This document shows, in pieces, positions 52,627 to 62,104 of a stretch of 64,000 nt of DNA. The stretch comes from Pedobacter sp. B4-66 (GTDB lineage Bacteria; Bacteroidota; Bacteroidia; Sphingobacteriales; Sphingobacteriaceae), in NCBI RefSeq assembly GCF_018492665.1, contig NZ_JAFVME010000006.1:310001-374000 (forward strand), given 5' to 3'. The translations under genes were made by a program, and so were the position numbers. The notes under the pieces were generated by a model. The model was given only the letters and a program-made list of their open reading frames with translations, was not told the origin of the DNA and ran no database searches. Position 1 is the stretch's first letter, and each line of letters opens with the position of its first letter.

Positions 52627-52869
52627 TTATTTGGTTGAATTTTTAAGTATTTCTTTTGCTTTTTCGAGCAGTTCATCCCTGCCCTCAATAGTACCTTTTA
52701 TAGTTGGTTTTAAAAATGATCAATTTTCACACCTACCCTTTGTGTTGGAGTGCCATCAGGATATTTTAGTAGTGATATCCAGTTTCTCAGCATCAATATT
52801 ATAAGTTGGCTTTTGGGCACAAGAAAAAAGTGCACAACATAGGAAACAGAGCGCTAAATTTGCCTTCAT
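52627..52869 (-). pseudogene. Collapsed S41 peptidase: signal peptide joined to the C-terminal tail
   Basis: The ATG at 52867-52869 opens a lipoprotein signal (MKANLALCFLCCALFSCAQK). After about 37 codons it stops, but the next frame continues YPDGTPTQRVGVKID, and after another frameshift LKPTIKGTIEGRDELLEKAK to a stop at 52627-52629. These match the end of the intact S41 peptidase at 13.6-13.76 kb (VYYPDGTNAQRVGVKIDKVV, then KPTVNGIKSSKDEVLEEAKK). The core of several hundred codons is deleted and two frameshifts remain. Confidence 0.7.
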
Positions 52870-52941
52870 AATTTATATAAGGTTTTGAAAACTAAGATAG
52901 ATTATTTATACTAGATTTACTTTATTGATAGGCAAATTCGC

Positions 52942-53715
52942 ATGAAAAGACTAGCAACTACTTTACTTCTGTTATTGAGCTTCTCCGTTGTTTTTGGACA
53001 AAGTTTGGAAGTTAAATATCATCAGTTGGTTTTAGATTTTATTGATTGTATCAAAAGTAAAAAGAAGGAGAAACTGGCTGATAAAGTTCAGTTTCCACTA
53101 ATGCGTAAATATCCATTACCTGAAATAAAGAACAAGCAAGAGTTTTTAAAACGATATAATGAGGTTTTTGATGAACATTTGGTTAAACTAATAGTAAATT
53201 CTAAACCTAATATCGATTGGTCTGCAGTTGGTTGGCGTGGTATTATGCTTGGAAGTGGTGATTTATGGTTGAATTATGATGGTCGCCTATTGGCAGTAAA
53301 TTACGAGTCGAAAGCCGAGAAAAAACAAAGGCTGCAATTAATTAAAATGGAAAAGAATAGTCTCCATCCGTCAATCAAGACATTTAAGGAGCCTATACAA
53401 ATATTGGAAACGCCTCAATATAGAATCAGAATTGACGATATGGGAGCATATAATTATCGTTATACTTCGTGGCCCCTGAAAAGCAAAATGAGTGATAAAC
53501 CTTCTTTAATAATAGAAAAAGGCATAATAATTCCTGAAGGTAGTGGAGGAAGTGTTCGTTTTGAGTTCAAAAATGGAGAGTTTACTTACGATTGTGCAAT
53601 CTTAGTTGATCCAGAACCGGGAGGCGCTCCTGCCTTGCTTACAATTAGTAAGGGCGATAAAAAGATATTGTTTCAAAAGGCTAAAATTACAAGGTTACGT
53701 CTTCTAAAGTTATAA
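52942..53715 (+). CDS. Exported protein, unknown function
   Basis: 257 residues with signal peptide (MKRLATTLLLLLSFSVVFGQ). The N-terminal part (VKYHQLVLDFIDCIKSKKKE, YPLPEIKNKQEFLKRYNEVF, WRGIMLGSGDLWLNYDGRLL) resembles small NTF2/SnoaL-like exported domains in pattern. A beta-rich C-terminal part (RIDDMGAYNYRYTSWPL) follows. No motif fixes a function. It stands between the S41 pseudogene and the GH31 gene. Confidence 0.6.
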   Translation: MKRLATTLLLLLSFSVVFGQSLEVKYHQLVLDFIDCIKSKKKEKLADKVQFPLMRKYPLPEIKNKQEFLKRYNEVFDEHLVKLIVNSKPNIDWSAVGWRGIMLGSGDLWLNYDGRLLAVNYESKAEKKQRLQLIKMEKNSLHPSIKTFKEPIQILETPQYRIRIDDMGAYNYRYTSWPLKSKMSDKPSLIIEKGIIIPEGSGGSVRFEFKNGEFTYDCAILVDPEPGGAPALLTISKGDKKILFQKAKITRLRLLKL

Positions 53716-53904
53716 AATTTATAAGAACATATGGCGTGACTACTTATCCATAGTTTATAATAAAAATAATCCTATTTCAGGAAGATAAAACCAGCGGATA
53801 ATTTCTATATTGGCGGCTTCAAAGAAACCTTCTGGAATAACTAATACCTAAATAAATTGATGCCTCTCCATAGAAGATGTCAGAGAAAATTTATTAAATA
53901 AATT

Positions 53905-56900
53905 ATGATGAAAACATTTTGGAGTTCTAAACCTCAAAACACAGCTTTGTTTGCCTTAGCTTTTCCATTACTGATCTCCCAATTACCTGCCGGAGCAGTA
54001 CAAAAAACAACCACCTTTCAACAGGTAGTACAACAGAACCAAAAAGTTATTAGCGCAAAAAAGATTAGCCCAACTGTAATTGAGGTACTATTCTCCAACA
54101 ATCAAAAACTGACGTTAGACTTTTATGGTGACAATATTTTCAGGCTTTTCCAGGACAATTCGGGTGGAGTTATCAGAGATCCACAAGCTAAGCCAGAAGC
54201 AAAGATTTTGGTTGATAACCCTCGTAAATCGGTTGCAAAACTAAATCTGACTGACGAGAATAATCAAATCACAATATCAACAGATAAGATTGCCGTTCAG
54301 ATAGACAAGAATACCACATTATTAAAGATTACTAATCTGGCTACTAAGGCTGTCATTTTAGAAGAAACAGCACCAATTCGTTTTGAAAAGGGAGAAGTAA
54401 TGCTGTCTTTAAAAGAAAATCCTCAGGAGTATTTTTATGGTGGCGGTGTACAGAATGGACGTTTCTCACACAAGGGGAAAGCGATTTCTATCGAAAATCA
54501 GAATAGCTGGACCGATGGTGGTGTTGCATCTCCTACCCCTTATTACTGGTCGTCTAATGGTTATGGCTTCATGTGGTATACCTTCAAAAAAGGTAAATAT
54601 GATTTTGGGGCTAAAGAAAAAGGTTTGGTTAAACTATCGCATGAAACAGACTATCTTGACGTCTTTTTTATGGCTGGAGACGGTGCTGCTGCACTTTTAA
54701 ACAACTTTTATCAGTTGACAGGAAATCCTGTGCTATTACCGAAGTTTGGTTTTTACCAAGGACATTTAAATGCTTACAATAGGGATTTTTGGAAGGAAGA
54801 TGAAAAAGGGATTTTGTTTGAAGATGGCAAACGCTATCAAGAAAGTCAGAAAGATAATGGAGGGATAAAAGAATCTCTTAATGGTGAGAAAAACAATTAT
54901 CAGTTTTCCGCTCGCGCCGTTATCGACAGGTATAAAAGGAATGATATGCCGTTTGGTTGGATCCTACCTAATGATGGTTATGGCGCCGGATACGGACAAA
55001 CAGAATCTTTAGATGGGAATGTTCAAAACCTAAAAAGCTTGGGTGATTACGCACATAAAAACGGGGTTGAAATTGGATTGTGGACTCAGTCGGATCTTCA
55101 TCCTAAACCTGAGGTTAGTGCTTTACTACAAAGGGATATTATTAAAGAGGTAAAAGACGCAGGTGTACGCGTATTAAAAACTGACGTGGCATGGGTTGGT
55201 GAAGGATATTCATTTGGGCTTAATGGCGTTAGTGATGTAGCTCAAATCCAATCTAAATATGGCAACAACAGCAGACCTTTCATTATATCATTAGATGGTT
55301 GGGCTGGTACGCAACGCTATGCTGGTATCTGGTCAGGTGATCAAACTGGTGGTGTTTGGGAATACATTCGTTTTCATATCCCTACTTATTTAGGCTCAGG
55401 TTTATCGGGTCAGCCTAATATTACTTCTGATATGGACGGTATTTTTGGCGGTAAAAATACTGCAATCAATACCAGAGATTTCCAATGGAAAACCTTTACG
55501 CCGATGCAATTGAATATGGATGGCTGGGGTTCTAACGAAAAGTATCCGCAGGCACTTGGTGAACCGACTACATCTATTAACCGTAATTATTTAAAACTTA
55601 AATCGGAACTAACGCCTTATACTTATAGCATTGCCAGAGAAGCGGTAACAGGATTACCAATGATCAGAGCTATGTTCCTGGAGTTTCCAAATGCATATAC
55701 GTATGGGATTGCGACTCAGTATCAATTCTTGTATGGGCCTAATTTCTTAGTGGCGCCAATTTATCAGGCAACAAAATCTGATGACAAGGGCAATGATATC
55801 CGCAATGGCATTTACTTACCGGAAGGAATTTGGATTGACTATTTTACGGGTGAAAAATATGCTGGAAATAGTATCCTGAACAATTTTGATGCTCCAATAT
55901 GGAAACTGCCTTTATTTGTTAAAAATGGAGCAATTATTCCGTTAACAAATCCTAACAATAATGTAATGGGGATTAACAAAGGAATCCGCATCTATGAAGT
56001 TTATCCATCAGGTAAAAGCTCGTTTACAGAGTATGATGATGATGGAACTACTGAACAGTACAAATTAGGTAAAGGTGTTTCTAACTTAATTGAATCTGAA
56101 GTAGATAAAAAGAACCGTGCAATTGTAACTATCCATCCTACAACGGGTGATTTTAATGGTTTTGTAAAGGAAAAGGCAACTCAGTTTATCGTCAATGTAA
56201 CTGAAAAGCCTAAAAAACTATCTGTTAAGGTTGGAAAAGATAAAGTTAAATTGACTGAGGTAAATTCGATGAACGACTTCCTGAGTAAAGAGAATGTGTT
56301 TTTCTATGATGCAACTCCGAACTTAAATAGGTTTTCTACCAAAGGAAGTGAATTTGAGAAAGTTGTGATTGCTAAAAACCCTCAGCTTCTGATAAAAATA
56401 AATGCTACTGACATTACAGCTAACACTGTAATTGCTACTATTGAAGATTTCAAATTTGAACCTGCAAATACGCAACGTGTTTCGTCGGGAAAATTAACTG
56501 CTCCGCTTAATGCAGTTGTTTCAGATAAAAACATTGAGGCTTATACATTGAAACCAACATGGGCAAAGGTAGACCATGCAGATTTCTATGAAATAGATTT
56601 CAATGGCATGCATTACACCACAATCAAAGACACTACTTTGTTGTTTGATGGATTGACAGCAGAAACACCATATTCATTTAAGCTACGTGCGGTAAATAAA
56701 GACGGCTATTCTGACTGGACAGAGTTTAAGGCAACTACTAAATCTAACCCGCTAGAATTTGCAATTCCAGGAATTGTTGCAGAGACAACTTGTGCAAATG
56801 AAGAAGGATCGGAAATAGATAAGTTGTTTGATTACGATGAAGGTAATATGTGGCATACGAAATGGAGCGCAAAAGCTGTTCCTTTTGATATGATTATGAA

Positions 56901-57771
56901 CCTAAAAACAGTGAATCAGCTAGATAAATTCCAATATCTACCACGCACAGGAAGAGGAAATGGAATAATATTAAAAGGTAAAGTTTTTTATAGTAACAAC
57001 AAAGAAAACTGGACACAGGCTGGTACTTTTGAATGGGCAAACAATGATCAGGTTAAAGTATTTAATTTTGATACCCATCCATCGGCCCGTTACATTAAAA
57101 TCTCGGTTACAGAAGGTGTTGGTAATTTTGGTTCTGGTAGAGAATTGTATGTTTTCAAAGTTCCTGGAACGGAAAGTTATCTTCCTGGTGACATCAACAA
57201 TGACCGTTTGGTTGATATGAACGATTTAACGTCTTATACTAACTATACCGGATTGAGAAAAGGTGATGCTGATTTTGAAGGTTACATCAGTAATGGTGAT
57301 ATCAACAAAAATAACTTGATTGATGCGTACGATATTTCACTTGTAGCTACCCAGCTTGATGGTGGAGTAAATGATAGTAAGATTGACAAAGTAGCTGGTA
57401 AGCTTGAAATAAGCACAGCAAAACAGAACTATAACAAGGATGAAATCGTTGAGGTTAAAGTGAAAGGTATAAACCTTAAGTCGGTGAACGCGTTTAGTTT
57501 TGCATTGCCTTACAATCCTCAGGATTATGAATTTGTAGGTGTACAAACATTGAACACAAAGCAAATGGAGAACCTGACTTATGACAGGCTACACTCAAAT
57601 GGAACTAAAGCTTTGTATGCAACCTTTGTAAACTTAGGTAACAAAGAAGCTTCAACAGGCAATTCGGATCTGTTTGTATTGAAACTGAAAGCAAAACGCA
57701 AGGTTAAATTCGACCTTAAAGCTCTTGATGGAGTTTTGGTTGATAAGAACCTAAATACTGTTGGTTTTTAA
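53905..57771 (+). CDS. Modular GH31 alpha-glucosidase with F5/8-C, dockerin and cohesin-like modules
   Basis: 1288 residues. Signal peptide (about 1-32), N-terminal beta-sandwich (about 35-225) and GH31 barrel (about 230-600). The nucleophile is Asp427 (RVLKTDVAWVGEG) and the acid/base Asp479 (GIWSGDQTGGVWEY). Then a DUF5110-type C-terminal sheet (YDDDGTTEQYKLGKG), an Fn3-like module (about 870-945), a discoidin/F5-8C module (about 950-1090), a type I dockerin (GDINNDRLVDMNDL, GDINKNNLIDAYDI; about 1093-1155) and a cohesin-like beta-sandwich to the end (about 1160-1288). It removes alpha-linked glucosyl or related residues. No cellulosome genes are nearby, so dockerin and cohesin may pair within or between copies of this protein. 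Confidence 0.85.
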   Translation: MMKTFWSSKPQNTALFALAFPLLISQLPAGAVQKTTTFQQVVQQNQKVISAKKISPTVIEVLFSNNQKLTLDFYGDNIFRLFQDNSGGVIRDPQAKPEAKILVDNPRKSVAKLNLTDENNQITISTDKIAVQIDKNTTLLKITNLATKAVILEETAPIRFEKGEVMLSLKENPQEYFYGGGVQNGRFSHKGKAISIENQNSWTDGGVASPTPYYWSSNGYGFMWYTFKKGKYDFGAKEKGLVKLSHETDYLDVFFMAGDGAAALLNNFYQLTGNPVLLPKFGFYQGHLNAYNRDFWKEDEKGILFEDGKRYQESQKDNGGIKESLNGEKNNYQFSARAVIDRYKRNDMPFGWILPNDGYGAGYGQTESLDGNVQNLKSLGDYAHKNGVEIGLWTQSDLHPKPEVSALLQRDIIKEVKDAGVRVLKTDVAWVGEGYSFGLNGVSDVAQIQSKYGNNSRPFIISLDGWAGTQRYAGIWSGDQTGGVWEYIRFHIPTYLGSGLSGQPNITSDMDGIFGGKNTAINTRDFQWKTFTPMQLNMDGWGSNEKYPQALGEPTTSINRNYLKLKSELTPYTYSIAREAVTGLPMIRAMFLEFPNAYTYGIATQYQFLYGPNFLVAPIYQATKSDDKGNDIRNGIYLPEGIWIDYFTGEKYAGNSILNNFDAPIWKLPLFVKNGAIIPLTNPNNNVMGINKGIRIYEVYPSGKSSFTEYDDDGTTEQYKLGKGVSNLIESEVDKKNRAIVTIHPTTGDFNGFVKEKATQFIVNVTEKPKKLSVKVGKDKVKLTEVNSMNDFLSKENVFFYDATPNLNRFSTKGSEFEKVVIAKNPQLLIKINATDITANTVIATIEDFKFEPANTQRVSSGKLTAPLNAVVSDKNIEAYTLKPTWAKVDHADFYEIDFNGMHYTTIKDTTLLFDGLTAETPYSFKLRAVNKDGYSDWTEFKATTKSNPLEFAIPGIVAETTCANEEGSEIDKLFDYDEGNMWHTKWSAKAVPFDMIMNLKTVNQLDKFQYLPRTGRGNGIILKGKVFYSNNKENWTQAGTFEWANNDQVKVFNFDTHPSARYIKISVTEGVGNFGSGRELYVFKVPGTESYLPGDINNDRLVDMNDLTSYTNYTGLRKGDADFEGYISNGDINKNNLIDAYDISLVATQLDGGVNDSKIDKVAGKLEISTAKQNYNKDEIVEVKVKGINLKSVNAFSFALPYNPQDYEFVGVQTLNTKQMENLTYDRLHSNGTKALYATFVNLGNKEASTGNSDLFVLKLKAKRKVKFDLKALDGVLVDKNLNTVGF

Positions 57772-57797
57772 TACAATTTCATAAAACAACTTTTCGC

Positions 57798-57830
57798 AAA
57801 AGCCTTTAGATCATAGGTCTAAAGGCTTTT
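57798..57830 (+). terminator. Terminator of the GH31 gene
   Basis: AAAAGCCTTTAGA (57798-57810) pairs with TCTAAAGGCTTTT (57818-57830) over 13 bp with a 7-nt loop, followed by a short T-containing tail, 27 bp after the stop. Confidence 0.8.
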
Positions 57831-57890
57831 GTAGTTATCGCAACTTTTGCCTCCATTAATTGTTAATCTATTTAACGGGCAATCAAATTA

Positions 57891-58529
57891 ATGGAGGCAA
57901 TTAAAAATAAGTATACAAGGAAGCAAGAACTCATCCATGGATTGATTCATGGCGTTGGGGTTATATTTGGTGTTAGTGGTTTGCCTGTACTAATAGGAAT
58001 TGCCACGGCCCACAATAATATATCTGCAATTGTTGGGGCCGGGATATACGGTTTTTGTTTCATGCTGCTATTCACTTGCTCTATGATCTACCATCTGGCG
58101 ATAGAACCCGCAGTAAAAAGACTATTCGAAATCTTTGATCACATTAGCATTTACTTCCTGATTGCCGGAACCTACACCCCATTCTTACTGGTTTACATGA
58201 ACAATAGCTTCGGGATTACACTACTTTCAGTGTTATGGAGCTTAACACTTTTGGGCATCCTCTTTAAAATATGGTTTACAGGAAAGTTCAATATGGTATC
58301 CACAATCATTTACCTGCTTATGGGCTGGATGATGTTAATCGGGGGAAATACGTTTTTTGCAGTACTTCCTCAATCAGTAATCATCATGCTGTTTATTGGT
58401 GCCGGTTTGTACTCAGCGGGAACTGCTTTCTATTTGTTTGGAAAACGATCTTATACCCATGCAATATGGCATACTTTGGTACTGGCAGCAGCCATTTGTC
58501 ATTATGTAGCGGTACTGCTTTCTATGTAA
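57891..58529 (+). CDS. Hemolysin III family (PAQR/TrhA) membrane protein
   Basis: 212 residues with seven TM helices and the PAQR metal-site motifs: QELIHGLIHGVGVIFG at the start, SMIYHLAIEPAVKRLFEIFD followed by HISIYFLIAGTYTPF, and the C-terminal THAIWHTLVLAAAICHYVAV. The His/Asp set is complete. Bacterial members affect membrane fluidity and are annotated hemolysin III or TrhA. Single gene, convergent with the VOC gene. Confidence 0.88.
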   Translation: MEAIKNKYTRKQELIHGLIHGVGVIFGVSGLPVLIGIATAHNNISAIVGAGIYGFCFMLLFTCSMIYHLAIEPAVKRLFEIFDHISIYFLIAGTYTPFLLVYMNNSFGITLLSVLWSLTLLGILFKIWFTGKFNMVSTIIYLLMGWMMLIGGNTFFAVLPQSVIIMLFIGAGLYSAGTAFYLFGKRSYTHAIWHTLVLAAAICHYVAVLLSM

Positions 58530-58532
58530 ATA

Positions 58533-58901
58533 TTAGCTTTTAAAAAATTCACCAAAGTGCCAAAGGATTCCGGAGGGGTCATGTAAAAAGCACTCCTTAC
58601 CCCAATAATCTGTACGGATAGGTGTGAGTTTTGCATCTCTATATTTAGCTGTTAGGTTCAAGGCCAAAAGCTCTTGCCAGTACCGATCTACATCATCAAC
58701 CTCTAAAAAGATCATGGTGTTATCTACCCAATCCTTCACATAAGCATCCTGCAGGTAAAACGCCATACCTTCTGTTGTAAAAACAGACATATCAGGTGTA
58801 ATTACATTTTCGTGAAACCCAAGATCTCTGTAAAAACTCCTTGAAAGCTCAAAATCTTTGGCTCCAATAAACGGTCTGATGGATCTTACTTTATGTTCCA
58901 T
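58533..58901 (-). CDS. VOC family protein
   Basis: 122 residues with the VOC fold pattern: IRPFIGAKDFELSRSFYRDL, then MAFYLQDAYVKDWVDNTMIF and ending CFLHDPSGILWHFGEFFKS, with the usual metal-site region in DPSGILWHF. Substrate unknown. It lies 16 bp after tyrA and may be read through from it, though VOC proteins are often unrelated to neighbours. Confidence 0.78.
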   Translation of the reverse strand: MEHKVRSIRPFIGAKDFELSRSFYRDLGFHENVITPDMSVFTTEGMAFYLQDAYVKDWVDNTMIFLEVDDVDRYWQELLALNLTAKYRDAKLTPIRTDYWGKECFLHDPSGILWHFGEFFKS

Positions 58902-58917
58902 AGGATTAGCCTTTTTA

Positions 58918-59763
58918 TTACTTTCTATCTAGTACGTCCTTGATTTTGTTCGCATTTTCCATTAACTCGGTGAGATAAGCCCAGTTCTCTTTTTCAATGC
59001 AGGATTTAAATTTCCTAAGTTGGGTAATATGTTCGTTTAATACATCAAGCACATTTTCCTTGTTTTGCTTAAAGATCGGCATCCACATGGCAGGGCTACT
59101 TTTGGCTAGTCTTACTGTACTTTCGAAACCAGCACTGGCCAATTCGAATATCGCATTTTCTTCCTTCTCCTTTTCAAGAACCGTGTTGGCTAAAGCAAAA
59201 GAGGTGATATGAGAAATATGACTGACATAGGCTACGTGTACATCGTGATCCTTTCCATTCATATACACATTATACATACCAAGCAAAGTATATACCTTTT
59301 CTACTGTTTCAAGTGCATCTTTATCACTATCTGCGGCATCACATATTACGTTTGCCCGACCATCAAAAGAATCTAATGTTGCAGCTTCGGGTCCGCTAAA
59401 TTCTGTACCCCACATTGGGTGAGTAGCTATATATCTACCTCTATTAACATGCCCCTTAACTGCATTAAGCAAAGACATTTTGGTAGATCCCGTATCAAAT
59501 ACAATCTGATGCTTTACCTGATCTAATATCTCAGGTAATAATGCAGCACAAACACTTACCGGAGCACTAAGTATAACAAGATCACTGCCTGCTATTGCAC
59601 TAGCCAGATCGGTTATTTCATCAACAATACCAAGTTCTAGTGCTTTCTGTGCATGTACTTCCTGATTGTCTACTCCCAGTACTTTTGAGGCAAAGCCTTT
59701 TTGCTTTAACACCAAAGCCATGGAACCACCAATAAGTCCGAGGCCCACTACTGCTATTTTCAT
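58918..59763 (-). CDS. tyrA: Prephenate dehydrogenase
   Basis: 281 residues. NAD-binding Rossmann start MKIAVVGLGLIGGSMALVLK, then LVILSAPVSVCAALLPEI, IVFDTGSTKMSLLNAV and THPMWGTEFSGPEAATLDSF, the conserved prephenate dehydrogenase core. The helical C-terminal domain (HVAYVSHISHITSFALANTV) supplies the substrate-site His. It oxidatively decarboxylates prephenate to 4-hydroxyphenylpyruvate for tyrosine synthesis. The aminotransferase lies immediately upstream, 35 bp away, giving a small aromatic-amino-acid operon. Confidence 0.9.
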   Translation of the reverse strand: MKIAVVGLGLIGGSMALVLKQKGFASKVLGVDNQEVHAQKALELGIVDEITDLASAIAGSDLVILSAPVSVCAALLPEILDQVKHQIVFDTGSTKMSLLNAVKGHVNRGRYIATHPMWGTEFSGPEAATLDSFDGRANVICDAADSDKDALETVEKVYTLLGMYNVYMNGKDHDVHVAYVSHISHITSFALANTVLEKEKEENAIFELASAGFESTVRLAKSSPAMWMPIFKQNKENVLDVLNEHITQLRKFKSCIEKENWAYLTELMENANKIKDVLDRK

Positions 59764-59798
59764 TATCTAAACTTGATTATAGTGTATCTTCAATTATA

Positions 59799-60944
59799 TT
59801 ATTTACTAATGCGGGCTATAGCCTCTTCAAATCTGGAAAGGTCGCCACAAAGACTGATTCTAATGTATCGATTACCTTGGTTTCCAAATATGCCTCCCGG
59901 AGTAAGAAAAACGTTTGCTTCATAAAGGATTTCATCGCTAAGTGCATAAGCATCCGCATAATGGTCCGGGATTTTTGCCCATACAAATAAACCTACTTGT
60001 GTAAGCTCATAACTGCAACCTAAAATATCGAGTATCTCATATACTTTACCTCTTCTTTCCGAATATATGCTATTGATATGATTATACCAATCTTGACCCA
60101 GGCTTAAAGCTTTTGCAGCAGCCAATTGTAATGGCATAAACATACCGCTATCCATATTACTCTTAAACCTCAATACCTCTTCAATTCGCTCCTTAGCCCC
60201 ACAAAGCATACCAATACGCCAGCCAGCCATATTGTGTGATTTGCTTAAAGAGTTTAACTCTAGTGCTACGTCTTTAGCTCCCGGTATCGACAAAAGACTT
60301 GCAGGATTATCATTTAGGATGAAACTATAAGGGTTATCGTTTACTAACAGGATACTGTTTTCCTTTGCAAAACGGACTAAGTTTTCGAACAATTTAATAT
60401 CTACCTGCTGACCCGTAGGCATGTGCGGGTAGTTTACAAACATTAGTTTGACTTTGCTTAGATCCGTTGCCGCCAAAGCTTCAAGGTCAGGGTACCAGTT
60501 ATTTTCTTCTGTTAATAGGTAACTTACAGATTTACCACCTGCCAGTTTAACGGCACTACCATAGGTAGGATATCCTGGGTTAGGTATTAATGCTTCGTCG
60601 CCCTCATTCAAATAGGTCATACAGATGTGCATGATACCTTCCTTTGAACCCAATAGCGGCAATACTTCGGTATCCGGGTTAAGAGTTACCTGATACCTTT
60701 GCTGGTACCAATCTGCAAAAGCTTGCCGCAATGCAGGGATGCCTTTATATCCTTGATAACCGTGTACTCCGGGCTTAGCAGCTTCTTCCTGCAATGTTTT
60801 AATCACATCTGGATGAGGCGGAAGATCGGGGCTGCCGATACCTAAGTTAATGATGTTTTTACCTTCTTTATTAAGAGATTCTATTTCCCTCAGTTTTTGG
60901 GAGAAGTAGTATTCACTAACCCCCTCCATTCTTTTTGCAATCAT
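59799..60944 (-). CDS. Class I/II PLP aminotransferase (aromatic/prephenate-type)
   Basis: 381 residues of fold-type I aminotransferase: NLGIGSPDLPPHPDVIKTLQ, GYQGYKGIPALRQAFADWY, LIPNPGYPTYGSAVKLAGG, MFVNYPHMPTGQQ, and the Schiff-base lysine in LNSLSKSHNMAGWRIGML. Located directly before tyrA, it most likely transaminates prephenate or aromatic keto acids; in Bacteroidota this gene sits in the pheA-aminotransferase-tyrA-aroG cluster. pheA is not present here, so the cluster is shortened or rearranged. Confidence 0.85.
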   Translation of the reverse strand: MIAKRMEGVSEYYFSQKLREIESLNKEGKNIINLGIGSPDLPPHPDVIKTLQEEAAKPGVHGYQGYKGIPALRQAFADWYQQRYQVTLNPDTEVLPLLGSKEGIMHICMTYLNEGDEALIPNPGYPTYGSAVKLAGGKSVSYLLTEENNWYPDLEALAATDLSKVKLMFVNYPHMPTGQQVDIKLFENLVRFAKENSILLVNDNPYSFILNDNPASLLSIPGAKDVALELNSLSKSHNMAGWRIGMLCGAKERIEEVLRFKSNMDSGMFMPLQLAAAKALSLGQDWYNHINSIYSERRGKVYEILDILGCSYELTQVGLFVWAKIPDHYADAYALSDEILYEANVFLTPGGIFGNQGNRYIRISLCGDLSRFEEAIARISK

Positions 60945-60996
60945 TAATGTTTTATTGGAGTGCTAATTTATGAGAATTATAGAATAAATTGAATTT

Positions 60997-61977
60997 TTAG
61001 TGCTTTAAAGTACTGTATTTGTTGCTATATTCAATTGGAGATACACCTGTAATTCTCTTAAATAGAGAACGGAATGCCTTTGAGTCTGTATAACCAGTTT
61101 CAAACATTACTTCATTCACTGACTTTTTACTAAGCTCAAAGTTCCTTTTTGCGGCTTCTATCTTTACTCTTTGTAAATATTCAACAATTGTATTTGAAGT
61201 GGCTTTTTTAAACCTTAGCTCTAAACTTCTTCTGCCAATACAATATAATTGCGCCAGTTCATCGACAGTTATTTTTTCTTGAAAATGCTCTTCAATATAT
61301 TTCTGGACACTTTTCACTTTTTCATCGCTATGTTGCTTCTGTCCACTAAAAATTATAAATGCTGATTGGCTTTTATAGCTAATGTCTATTTGAAAAACCT
61401 TGGAACAATGTACCGCTACTTCACGACCGGTATATTTCTCGATAAGGTACAATATTAGATTCATATACGAATAACCTCCCCCGCTGGAATAAAGACCTCG
61501 TTCATCAACAATTACCTTATCTGTTTCAATCATTACTTTGGGAAACATCTTCTTAAAATCTTCAGCGACCATCCAATTCGTGGCGCATTTTCTCTGATCT
61601 AGTAAGCCAGTAGAAGCTAACAAAAATGCCCCAATACATAAACTTGCTATCTCCGAACCATGATGATTGTGCTGTCCCTGTATCCATTTCAGAAATTCTT
61701 TATTCTTGTCAATAGTAGTTTGCAAATCAGTTTGAAAACAGGGTGGAATTATAATTAAATCTGTTTTCTTCACTGCATCAATATGGTCATTTGGTTTAAC
61801 ACTAAACAATCCGCCTTTAGAAGTTATTTCCCTGGATATACCAACAAAATTCAGATGAAAATAAGGTTGCCTACCAAGACTTACCAAAAAATCATTTGCT
61901 TCAGTAAAAAGATCACATGTGCCATCAACAATACCAATATGTACGCCTATAGGAACCAAAACTGAGATGTGCTTCAT
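60997..61977 (-). CDS. GlxA-family transcriptional regulator (DJ-1/PfpI plus AraC)
   Basis: Start moved to 61977 (MKHISVLVPIGVHIGIVDGT); the longer frame from 62037 adds residues not seen in the family. 326 residues: a DJ-1/PfpI domain (about 1-185), with IASLCIGAFLLASTGLLDQR at the nucleophile elbow (Cys) and HCSKVFQIDIS later, followed by an AraC double HTH (about 225-326: ITVDELAQLYCIGRRSLELR, MFETGYTDSKAFRSLFKRIT). A regulator of unknown effector, divergent from the DHFR-like gene it may control. Confidence 0.85.
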   Translation of the reverse strand: MKHISVLVPIGVHIGIVDGTCDLFTEANDFLVSLGRQPYFHLNFVGISREITSKGGLFSVKPNDHIDAVKKTDLIIIPPCFQTDLQTTIDKNKEFLKWIQGQHNHHGSEIASLCIGAFLLASTGLLDQRKCATNWMVAEDFKKMFPKVMIETDKVIVDERGLYSSGGGYSYMNLILYLIEKYTGREVAVHCSKVFQIDISYKSQSAFIIFSGQKQHSDEKVKSVQKYIEEHFQEKITVDELAQLYCIGRRSLELRFKKATSNTIVEYLQRVKIEAAKRNFELSKKSVNEVMFETGYTDSKAFRSLFKRITGVSPIEYSNKYSTLKH

Positions 61978-62104
61978 AGTATCAAAAATACCTTTAAAAA
62001 ACTTCGCAATCAACCCCTGATAATTACGAATACGCACCCGAAGATTTACATTCAGCCTCTCTAATTTTGGATAGACAGGTGTTTTACATATTAAATCAAA
62101 AAAA

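Noticed and set aside
53763..53842. Short plus-strand frame reading ADNFYIGGFKETFWNN before the GH31 gene
   Set aside because: Only about 27 codons without a start; possible remnant but too short to support.
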